Assembly: GCA_963844655.1 (NCBI GenBank)
Contig: CAWJPA010000007.1
Coordinates: forward strand, 558,001 to 622,000
DNA: 64,000 nucleotides
Direction of reading: 5' to 3'
From: JASHPR01 sp963844655
GTDB lineage: Bacteria > Actinomycetota > Actinomycetes > Streptosporangiales > Streptosporangiaceae
The notes beneath the pieces were generated by a model, which was not told where the DNA came from, did no database searches, and saw only the letters and a list, made by a program, of their open reading frames with translations. The stretch's first letter is position 1; every line of letters starts with the position of its first letter. Made by a program: the position numbers and the translations under genes. Positions 57,234 through 64,000 of the stretch are shown one piece after another.

Positions 57234-60200
57234 CTAATCCCTCCGGGCCAGTGCCGTCTCGACCAGGCGGGCGTGGTCCTCGGCATGGGCGCTGGCCGAG
57301 CCCCCGGCCGGCGCCGAGGACGCAGGCAGCGACACCAGGCCGACCGGCCGGCCGATGATCCCGGGCAGCTTGAGGCCCATGTAGGGCCACGCCCCCATGT
57401 TGGCCGGCTCCTCCTGGACCCACATCACCTCGCTCGCGGCCGGGTACCTGGCCAGCTGGGCCTTGATCTCTTCGGCAGGCATGGGGTACAGCCGCTCGAC
57501 GCGGAGAACCGCGATGTCGGACTGGCCCTCCGCGCGCCGCCGGTCGGCCAGGTCGTAGTAGACCTTGCCGGAGCAGAGCAGCACCCGGCGCACGGCCGCG
57601 TCGTCGAGTTCCTCCTGCTCGCCGAGCACCGGCCGGAACGAGCCGCTGGTGAAGTCGCGTACCGGCGAGGTGGCCGTCTTCAGTCGCAGCATCGACTTCG
57701 GGGTCGCCGCGATCAGGGGCTTGACCCGCAGCGACATGGCCTGCCAGCGCAGCAGGTGGAAGTAGTTGGCCGGGGTGCTCGCCACCGCGACGGTCATGTT
57801 GTCCTGCGCGCACAGCGAGAGGAACCGTTCCAGCCGGGCCGAGGAGTGATCGGGTCCCTGGCCCTCGTACCCGTGCGGCAGCAGCAGCACCAGGCCGGAG
57901 CGCTGGCCCCACTTCTGCTCGCCCGAGCTGATGAATTCGTCCACTATCGTCTGCGCCCCGTCGACGAAGTCGCCGAACTGGGCCTCCCAGCAGACCAGGG
58001 CGTCGGGCCTGGCGACCGAGTAGCCGTACTCAAAGCCGACCGCCGCGAACTCAGACAGCAGCGAGTCGTAGGCGTGGAACCTGGCCTCGGGGGTGTTGAA
58101 CGTGCGCAGCGGCTGGTACTCCTCACCGGTGTGCCGGTCCACGATCACGGCGTGACGCTGGCCGAACGTGCCCCGCCGGGTGTCCTGGCCCACCAGCCGG
58201 ACCGTGTGGCCGTCGATGAGCGCGCTGCCGAACGCGAGCAGCTCGCCGGTGGCCCAGTCGACCTCGTCCCGCTCGACCATGACGGCGCGCCGCTGCAGCT
58301 GCGGCAGCAGCCTCGGGTGGGGGGTGAAGCCGTCGGGCAGGTTCAGCTGGGTGTCGATGATGCGCTTGATGGTCTCCTCGGTGATGGCCGTGGGCGTGCC
58401 GCCGTGGTCGGCAGGCTCCTGGTCTTCGCGGGGCGGCCGCACCACCGCGCCGGGCTCCGCCGGCCTGCTGATCGCGTCCCGGGTCTCGGTGAAGGCCCGC
58501 TCCAGCTCCTGCTGGTAGTCGCGCAGCGCCTGCTCCGCCTCCTCCAGGGTGATGTCGCCGCGCCCGATCAGGGACTCGGTGTAGAGCTTGCGCACCGACC
58601 GCTTGGCGTCGATGAGGTCGTACATCAGCGGCTGGGTGAACGAGGGGTTGTCCGCCTCGTTGTGCCCGCGACGCCGGTAGCAGATCATGTCGATGACGAC
58701 GTCCTTGCGGAACGCCTGCCGGTACTCGAAGGCGAGCTTGCCGACCCTGACCACGGCCTCCGGGTCGTCCCCGTTGACGTGGAAGATCGGCGCCTGGATC
58801 ATGCGGGCCACGTCCGTGGAGTACACGCTCGACCGCGAGTACTCCGGCGCGGTGGTGAACCCGACCTGGTTGTTCACCACGATGTGCACGGTCCCGCCGG
58901 TCCGGTAGCCGCGCAGCTGGGACAGCTCGAGCGTCTCCGCCACGACGCCCTGGCCGGCGAACGCCGCGTCCCCGTGAATCAGCACCGGCAGCACGGTGAA
59001 CCCGGGCTCGCCCATGTCGATCACGTCCTGCTTGGCCCGGACGACGCCCTCGAGCACCGGGTCGACCGCCTCCAGATGGCTCGGGTTGGCCACCAGCGAG
59101 GTCGGGATCGACGAGCCGTCGCCGGGGGCGTACTTGCCCTCCGCGCCGAGGTGGTACTTGACATCACCGGATCCGTGGGTGCTGGCCGGGTCCAGGTTCC
59201 CCTCGAATTCCTGGAAGATCTGCGCATAGGACTTGCCCACGATGTTCGCGAGCACGTTCAGCCGGCCCCGGTGGGCCATACCGAGCACGACCTCGTCCAG
59301 ATCCTGGTGCGCCGCCTCGGTGAGCACCGCGTCCAGCAGCGGGATCAGCGACTCCGCGCCCTCGAGCGAGAACCGGCGCTGGCCGACGAACTTGGTCTGC
59401 AGGAACATCTCGAAGGCCTCGGCCACGTTCAGCCGGGACAGGATCCTGACCTGCTCGTCGTGCTCGGCCCGGCCGTGCGGCCGCTCGATCCTGGCCTGCA
59501 GCCAGGCCCGCTCCTCCGGGTTCTGCATGTGCATGTACTCGACGCCCACCGTGCGGCAGTAGGAGTCGCGCAGCACGCCGAGTATCTCGCGCAGCTGCAT
59601 GCGCGGCTTGCCGCCGAACCCCCCGGTGGCGAACTCGCGCTCCAGGTCCCAGAGCGTCAGCCCGTGCTGGTTGATGTCCAGGTCGGGATGCTTGCGCTGC
59701 TTGTACTCGAGCGGGTCGGTGTCGGCCATGAGGTGGCCGCGGACCCGGTAGGCGTGGATCAGCTCATGGACCCGCGCCGCCTTGGACAGGTCGTCCTCGT
59801 GGCCGGCCGGGATGTCCTGCACCCAGCGCACGGGCTCGTAGGGGATCCGCAGCGACTGGAATATACCGTCGTAGAAGCCATGGTCGCCGAGCAGCAGCGC
59901 GTGGATGATCCGGAGGAAGTCACCCGACTGGGCGCCCTGGATGATCCGGTGGTCGTAGGTGGAGGTGACCGTGACCGTCTTGCTGATCGCGAGCCGGGCG
60001 ATGGTCTCGGCGGATGCGCCCTGGTAGGCGGCTGGGAGTTCCATCGCGCCCACACCGACGATGCACCCCTGCCCGGGCAGCAGCCGCGGCACCGAGTGCT
60101 CGGTGCCGATCGTGCCCGGGTTGGTCAGGCTGATCGTGGTGCCCGCGAAGTCCCCGACGGTGAGCTTGCCGCTGCGCGCCTTGCGCACCGTGTCCTCGTA

Positions 60201-61190
60201 CGCCGTCCAGAACTGGCGGAAGTCCATCGCCTCGGCGGCCTTGATGCTGGGCACCAGCAGCTGCCGGGACCCGTCGTCCTTGCGCACGTCGATGGCCAGG
60301 CCGAGGTTGACGTGCTCCGGCTCGACCAGGACCGGCTTGCCGTCCACCTCGGTGTAGGAGTTGTTCATCTCGGGGGCCGCGGATAGCGCCTTGACCACCG
60401 CGAAGCCGAGGAGGTGGGTGAACGAGACCTTCCCACCTCGGCCGCGGCCGAGGTGGTTGTTGATCACGATGCGGTTGTCGACCAGGAGCTTGGCGGGGAT
60501 GGCCCGCACGCTCGTGGCGGTGGGCACGGAGAGGCTGGCGGCCATGTTGGCCGCGGTGCGGGCGGCGGCCCCGCGCAGCCGGACCTCGGTCGCGTCCTTC
60601 GGGGCCTGCGGCCCCGGGGCGGGCGCGGGGGCCGGTGACCTGGCCGGGACGGCGGGCGTACCCGGTGCGGTTCCGCCAGGCGTGGCGGCACCTGGCCGGG
60701 CCGGGCTGGGCCGGGCCGGGCCGGGCGTGGCTGTCGCTGGCCGGGCCGGAGCGCCGGGGGCCGTGGCCGCCGGCGGGCGCGCCTGGGTGCTCGATCCCGC
60801 GGCCGCGGCCTGGGACTGGCCGGTCGGCTTCGGGTGGTAGTCGGCGAAGAAGTTCCACCAGGCCCGGTCCACCGAGCCGGGATCCGCCAGGTACCGCTGG
60901 TAGAGCTCGTCCACCAGCCATTCGTTGGGCCCGAAGTCCGTGGCCGCCGGCGGCTGGCCCGCCTGGTCGCCCGGCCCGGAAGCGCCTGGCTGCCCGGCCC
61001 GGGCGGCTGGCCCCGTCCCGTCGGGCTCGCCGGTCCCGCCGGACTGGCCCGTCCCTCCCGCGGTGCGGTCGGTGGAACGTTCCCGCGCGGCGGGCCTGCC
61101 GTCTGCTGACGCTGTGAGATCCGCGGACGCCCGCGGAGACTCAGAAGACACGGCGGATATCGCCTCTTCCGAAGCTGGATTGTCTGTCAT
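57234..61190 (-). CDS. kgd: Multifunctional 2-oxoglutarate dehydrogenase/decarboxylase (Kgd)
   Basis: 1318 residues in the fused actinobacterial form. Residues about 80-125 carry the E1 N-terminal segment (NEWLVDELYQRYLADPGSVD), then a Pro/Ala linker (130-205), an E2-type acyltransferase domain (TSTYDHRIIQGAQSGDFLRI, about 415-435, with the HRxxQGAxSG active-site region), and the E1 thiamine domain (VVLGMAHRGRLNVLANIVGK; HVNGDDPEAVVRVGKLAFEY; YRRRGHNEADNPSFTQPLMY). It catalyses 2-oxoglutarate oxidation or decarboxylation in the TCA cycle, regulated in relatives by GarA/OdhI and acetyl-CoA. Monocistronic with the small DUF6104 partner behind it. Confidence 0.93.
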   Translation of the reverse strand: MTDNPASEEAISAVSSESPRASADLTASADGRPAARERSTDRTAGGTGQSGGTGEPDGTGPAARAGQPGASGPGDQAGQPPAATDFGPNEWLVDELYQRYLADPGSVDRAWWNFFADYHPKPTGQSQAAAAGSSTQARPPAATAPGAPARPATATPGPARPSPARPGAATPGGTAPGTPAVPARSPAPAPAPGPQAPKDATEVRLRGAAARTAANMAASLSVPTATSVRAIPAKLLVDNRIVINNHLGRGRGGKVSFTHLLGFAVVKALSAAPEMNNSYTEVDGKPVLVEPEHVNLGLAIDVRKDDGSRQLLVPSIKAAEAMDFRQFWTAYEDTVRKARSGKLTVGDFAGTTISLTNPGTIGTEHSVPRLLPGQGCIVGVGAMELPAAYQGASAETIARLAISKTVTVTSTYDHRIIQGAQSGDFLRIIHALLLGDHGFYDGIFQSLRIPYEPVRWVQDIPAGHEDDLSKAARVHELIHAYRVRGHLMADTDPLEYKQRKHPDLDINQHGLTLWDLEREFATGGFGGKPRMQLREILGVLRDSYCRTVGVEYMHMQNPEERAWLQARIERPHGRAEHDEQVRILSRLNVAEAFEMFLQTKFVGQRRFSLEGAESLIPLLDAVLTEAAHQDLDEVVLGMAHRGRLNVLANIVGKSYAQIFQEFEGNLDPASTHGSGDVKYHLGAEGKYAPGDGSSIPTSLVANPSHLEAVDPVLEGVVRAKQDVIDMGEPGFTVLPVLIHGDAAFAGQGVVAETLELSQLRGYRTGGTVHIVVNNQVGFTTAPEYSRSSVYSTDVARMIQAPIFHVNGDDPEAVVRVGKLAFEYRQAFRKDVVIDMICYRRRGHNEADNPSFTQPLMYDLIDAKRSVRKLYTESLIGRGDITLEEAEQALRDYQQELERAFTETRDAISRPAEPGAVVRPPREDQEPADHGGTPTAITEETIKRIIDTQLNLPDGFTPHPRLLPQLQRRAVMVERDEVDWATGELLAFGSALIDGHTVRLVGQDTRRGTFGQRHAVIVDRHTGEEYQPLRTFNTPEARFHAYDSLLSEFAAVGFEYGYSVARPDALVCWEAQFGDFVDGAQTIVDEFISSGEQKWGQRSGLVLLLPHGYEGQGPDHSSARLERFLSLCAQDNMTVAVASTPANYFHLLRWQAMSLRVKPLIAATPKSMLRLKTATSPVRDFTSGSFRPVLGEQEELDDAAVRRVLLCSGKVYYDLADRRRAEGQSDIAVLRVERLYPMPAEEIKAQLARYPAASEVMWVQEEPANMGAWPYMGLKLPGIIGRPVGLVSLPASSAPAGGSASAHAEDHARLVETALARRD

Positions 61191-61260
61191 TTCCGCACAC
61201 CAGGCTACCCGGCAGCGGGGTTGGAGGGCTGTGCCTGCTTGGCACCGCGTGGCCGGACGG

Positions 61261-62211
61261 TCACGCGGATGCGCCGTCCCTGCCGTGCGGCTCTAGCCAG
61301 CTGACAAATGGGCCTTTAGGCACGATCCGTGACGGGTTGATCCAGGTCTGCGTCTGGTAATAGTGGCGCTTGATCTGGTCGAAGTCCGTGGTGTCCCCGA
61401 AGCCCGGGCGCTGGTAGAGATCGCGGGCGTAGCCCCAGAGGTTATGGTAGTCGATCAGGCGGTGCAGGTTGCACTTGAAGTGGATGTAGTAGACGGCGTC
61501 AAACCTGGCCAGGGTCGGGAACAGCCGCACGTCCGCCTCGCACAGCGTGCCGCCGAACAGGAACCTGCGCTGGGCCAGCCGCTCGTCGAGCGCGGTCATG
61601 GTCGCGAACAGCGTGTCGCACGCCTCTTCGTAGCCGGCCTGCGTGGTCGCGAGCCCGGCCTTGTACACGCCGTAGTTGACCGCGTGGTAGATCAGCGTGG
61701 CCAGGGCCTCGATCTCCCGGCGCTGCGCGGGAGGGTAGAGGTCGGGCGCACCCGGCCGGTGATAGGCGACGAACTCGGTCTCCAGCATGACCGTGATGTG
61801 CGGCACGTCGTTGCTGATGATCCGCTGGGTCTGGGTGTCCCACAGGAACGGCACGGTGATCTTGCCCCGGTACGACGGGTCGGTGACCGTGTAGAGTTCG
61901 GACACCAGCCGCGCTCCGGTGACCAGGTCCGCGCCGCCCTGGGTATCCGGGAACCGCCAGCCGCGCTCGTCCACGATCGGGTCGGTCAGGCTCAGGCCGA
62001 TAACCTCCTCGAGCCCGAGCAGCCTGCGGACGATCAGGGCCCGGTGCGACCAGGGGCACGCCAGCGATGCGTAAAGTTGATAACGCCCCGGCTCCACAGG
62101 GAACCCGCTCGACCCATCCCTCGTGATCCGCCCCGAGAAGGTGCCCTGAGGGCGCGCGAAGCCACCCGTGGACAACGCCGCAGAGGTGGGTTGAGACATG
62201 GAAGGCGGCAC
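61261..62211 (-). CDS. Glutathione S-transferase-like (glutathionyl-hydroquinone reductase family)
   Basis: 316 residues. The thioredoxin-like part shows YASLACPWSHRALIVRRLLG with the catalytic Cys, then VPFLWDTQTQRIISNDVPHI as the SNAIL-like substrate loop, and the C-terminal all-helical GST domain (ALTIAYHAVNYGVYKAGLAT-like; LCEADVRLFPTLARFDAVYY; RDLYQRPGFGDTTDFDQIK). The family (ECM4/YqjG) reduces glutathionyl-hydroquinones; an actinobacterium uses mycothiol instead, so the thiol partner may differ. Cytosolic, monocistronic; divergent from DedA with 170 bp between. Confidence 0.84.
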   Translation of the reverse strand: MPPSMSQPTSAALSTGGFARPQGTFSGRITRDGSSGFPVEPGRYQLYASLACPWSHRALIVRRLLGLEEVIGLSLTDPIVDERGWRFPDTQGGADLVTGARLVSELYTVTDPSYRGKITVPFLWDTQTQRIISNDVPHITVMLETEFVAYHRPGAPDLYPPAQRREIEALATLIYHAVNYGVYKAGLATTQAGYEEACDTLFATMTALDERLAQRRFLFGGTLCEADVRLFPTLARFDAVYYIHFKCNLHRLIDYHNLWGYARDLYQRPGFGDTTDFDQIKRHYYQTQTWINPSRIVPKGPFVSWLEPHGRDGASA

Positions 62212-62382
62212 CGTCCCTTCGCGACGCGCATATCCGCCCTCCGTGATTTTCTACTAGAACACACCCGGCCGGGACAGGTTACGCGCCGGGCAATTTTCCG
62301 GACGGACCGGCGGCCACGGTCCGGTCGGGGTCCGGAGCACTCGCGGCGCGACGATGCGCAGGCACGGGAAGGGGGCAGCCGG

Positions 62383-63177
62383 TTGGGCTCCATCGTTAAC
62401 GGTCTGAGTCACCTCACCGGCTGGGTGGCCTACGGCGTGATCGCGGCGCTGGTCTTCGGCGAGACCGCGGTGTTCCTCGGGTTCGTGCTGCCAGGCGAGG
62501 CCGCGGTGGTGCTCGGTGGCGTGCTGGCCAACCGCGGTCACCTGTCGCTGGCCGTGCTGGCGGCCGTGGTGGTGGTGACCGCGGTGACCGGCCCGATGGT
62601 GGGCTACGAGATCGGCCGGCGGATGGGTGATCGCCTGTTCGCGGCCGGGGTTATGCGCCGCGTGCCCGGCGGCCCGGAACGGGCCAGGTCCGCGCTGCGC
62701 GACCGGGGCGGCCTCGCCGTCCTGATCGGCCGCTTCGTCGCGATCGCGCGCGCGGTGATGCCGGCCGCCGCGGGCGCCGTGCGCGTGCCGTACCGGACGT
62801 TCACCCTCTACAACGTGACCAGCGGCATCGTCTGGGGCGTCGGCTACTGCCTGCTCGGGTACCTGGCCGGATCGGCCTACACGGCCATCGAGAGCAAGGT
62901 GGGCACCGGGCTCGCGATCGCCGTCGCCGTGATCGTGGTGGTCGCCGTGGCCGTGTTCGCGGTCCGCCGGCACCGCGCCGGCCCGGGCCGGGCCGGGGTC
63001 CTGGACCGGGCCATGACGCCGGAGCCAGCCAGCGCCACGGGGCCGGCCAGCACGGCGGCGGCCAGCGCCACGGGACCGGCCGGCGCGACGGGACCGGCCA
63101 GCATGGGGCCAGCCAGCACGGGGCCTGAGGATCCGCCCGGGCTGGACGGCGGGCCAGCAGAGGACGGCGGCGCCTGA
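62383..63177 (+). CDS. DedA-family membrane protein with Ala/Gly/Thr-rich tail
   Basis: 264 residues from TTG 62383, preceded by GGAAGGGGG 7 bases away; no ATG fits the frame. SNARE-associated/DedA signatures: VFGETAVFLGFVLPGEAAVVL (with the conserved Glu and Pro), VGYEIGRRMGDRLF, and IGRFVAIARAVMPAAAGAVR, with about five membrane segments. DedA proteins flip phospholipids or undecaprenyl carriers. The last 55 residues are a TGPAS-type low-complexity tail. It is convergent with the amidase gene that follows with one base between the stop codons. Confidence 0.85.
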   Translation: MGSIVNGLSHLTGWVAYGVIAALVFGETAVFLGFVLPGEAAVVLGGVLANRGHLSLAVLAAVVVVTAVTGPMVGYEIGRRMGDRLFAAGVMRRVPGGPERARSALRDRGGLAVLIGRFVAIARAVMPAAAGAVRVPYRTFTLYNVTSGIVWGVGYCLLGYLAGSAYTAIESKVGTGLAIAVAVIVVVAVAVFAVRRHRAGPGRAGVLDRAMTPEPASATGPASTAAASATGPAGATGPASMGPASTGPEDPPGLDGGPAEDGGA

Positions 63178-63178
63178 A

Positions 63179-63985
63179 CTACGACCTCCCGAACAGGTCC
63201 TCCCGCCGGTGCTCCAGGCACGGCAGGATCGTCCTGACCTCGGCCGTCAGCTCGGTGTCGACCTCACCCACGGCCACGCCCGGCCGGTAGCCCAGGTCCA
63301 GCCGGACCGCGCCCATCGGGTCGATGAGCATGCTGCGCCCCACGCCCGTGGGCGCGCGCGTGGCCGGCTCCTCCTGGTCAGGCACCTGGTCGGCCGCGGC
63401 CACCCAGACCGTGTTCTCGATGGCCCGCGCCCGGTTCAGCGTGACCCAGTGCTCCTCCTTGAACAGCCCGGCCGCCCAGCCGGACAGAACCACGATCAGG
63501 TCCGCCCCGCGGGTGACCAGCGCCCGGGCGTGCTCGGGGAACCTGATGTCGTAGCAGGTCAGCACGCCCACTCGCAGACCGCCCAGATCGGCGACGGTCG
63601 GCTCATTCCCCGCGGCGACCTCATCGGACTCCCGCTGGCCGAGCGCGTCGAACATGTGGATCTTCCGGTACGCGGCGGCCAGGCGGCCGCGCGCGTCAAA
63701 GGCGACGGCGGTGTTGTACACGCGCTGCCCGGGCCCGGGCTCGAAGACGCCGGCCACCACGGCGACGCCGTGATCGCGGGCGGCTTCTGACAGGCCCTGG
63801 CAGAACGGGCCGTCCGTGGGCTCGGCCGCGGCCCGCAGATCGGTCCCGAACCGGACCTGGGTCCCCTCGGGGAACACCGCCAGCTGCGCCCCGGCCAGCG
63901 CCGCATCGGCGAGCGCCTTCTGCGCCCGGCCGAGGTTGACCGACGGATCTGAGCTGACCGGCATCTGGCACAGCGCGACTCGCAT
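63179..63985 (-). CDS. Carbon-nitrogen hydrolase (nitrilase superfamily)
   Basis: 268 residues with the nitrilase Glu-Lys-Cys triad: Glu in LAVFPEGTQVRFG (about 40), Lys in YRKIHMFDALGQRES (about 108) and Cys in GVLTCYDIRFPEHARAL (about 145). WVTLNRARAIENTVWVAAA and GRSMLIDPMGAV are also conserved. Members hydrolyse amides such as deaminated glutathione, omega-amides or carbamoyl groups. The ATG at 63985 lies 15 bases from the window edge; upstream context is unseen. Adjacent to DedA, convergent. Confidence 0.87.
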   Translation of the reverse strand: MRVALCQMPVSSDPSVNLGRAQKALADAALAGAQLAVFPEGTQVRFGTDLRAAAEPTDGPFCQGLSEAARDHGVAVVAGVFEPGPGQRVYNTAVAFDARGRLAAAYRKIHMFDALGQRESDEVAAGNEPTVADLGGLRVGVLTCYDIRFPEHARALVTRGADLIVVLSGWAAGLFKEEHWVTLNRARAIENTVWVAAADQVPDQEEPATRAPTGVGRSMLIDPMGAVRLDLGYRPGVAVGEVDTELTAEVRTILPCLEHRREDLFGRS

Positions 63986-64000
63986 GGCCGCAGCGTAAGC

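Noticed and set aside
57273..60386. 1037-codon open frame on the plus strand opposite kgd
   Set aside because: Shadow of GC-rich codon use in kgd; His/Arg/Val-rich, no domain, whereas the minus frame has full Kgd motifs.

Overview
The window is GC-rich actinobacterial chromosomal DNA with GTG and TTG starts, 4-bp ATGA/GTGA overlaps and candidate leaderless promoters. Lineage markers are a SigR/RsrA pair, a WhiB1-like protein, PdtaS, nickel superoxide dismutase, a Kgd-type 2-oxoglutarate dehydrogenase and a UsfX/RsbW-SigF pair. A secreted S53 peptidase suggests, weakly, a soil or acid-tolerant actinomycete; the genus cannot be fixed from the sequence. No tRNA, rRNA, CRISPR array or prophage was recognised.

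Layout. (1) 1-13 kb is an accessory region of small stand-alone enzymes and regulators: sulfotransferase (cut by the window edge), nucleotidyltransferase, APH-like kinase, HIT protein, ArsR-AHSA1 pair, ECF sigma-VOC pair, SDR/MerR, DUF1272 and GNAT. It carries remnants (an APH N-terminus, a TetR C-terminus, a lone IS end) and two complete insertion sequences, an IS5-type of 940 bp and an IS3-type of 1303 bp. The IS3 element splits a small membrane-protein gene. (2) 13-24 kb is all on the minus strand: a KAS III-like ketosynthase with a 300-residue N-terminal extension, a single-chain eukaryote-like acyl-CoA carboxylase of about 1870 residues, then a TetR-controlled operon holding an alpha/beta hydrolase-glycosyltransferase fusion and a GNAT. 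This is the least conventional part of the window. (3) 24-31.9 kb holds HAD, GNAT, DUF4287, S53 peptidase, SDR, CBS, histidinol/inositol phosphatase and aldo/keto reductase genes. (4) 31.9-46.8 kb keeps the gene order known from Mycobacterium tuberculosis Rv3219-Rv3228 (rsgA, aroA, SRAP, sigR/sigH, anti-sigma, TB7.3-like biotinyl protein, pdtaS, whiB1). Between rsrA and the biotinyl protein lie a non-coding repeat tract, two HD-GYP membrane proteins and a biotin carboxylase. (5) 47-64 kb holds a lipid kinase, rsbW-sigF, sodN/sodX, a frameshifted amino-acid permease, CGNR and MDR genes, a DUF4097-PadR operon, kgd with its small DUF6104 partner, a GST, a DedA protein and a nitrilase-family amidase.

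Regulation readable from the DNA: a symmetric operator inside the ArsR promoter; twin TAGTC-type operators before tetR; a GGAAT-N18-GTT SigR promoter just upstream of a long sigR form; a CRP-type site upstream of whiB1; a 16-bp palindrome before the DUF4097-PadR operon; and perfect hairpin terminators between convergent genes at 26.1 and 51.3 kb. Two genes (permease, DUF4097) carry single-base frameshifts that are either recent mutations or assembly errors.
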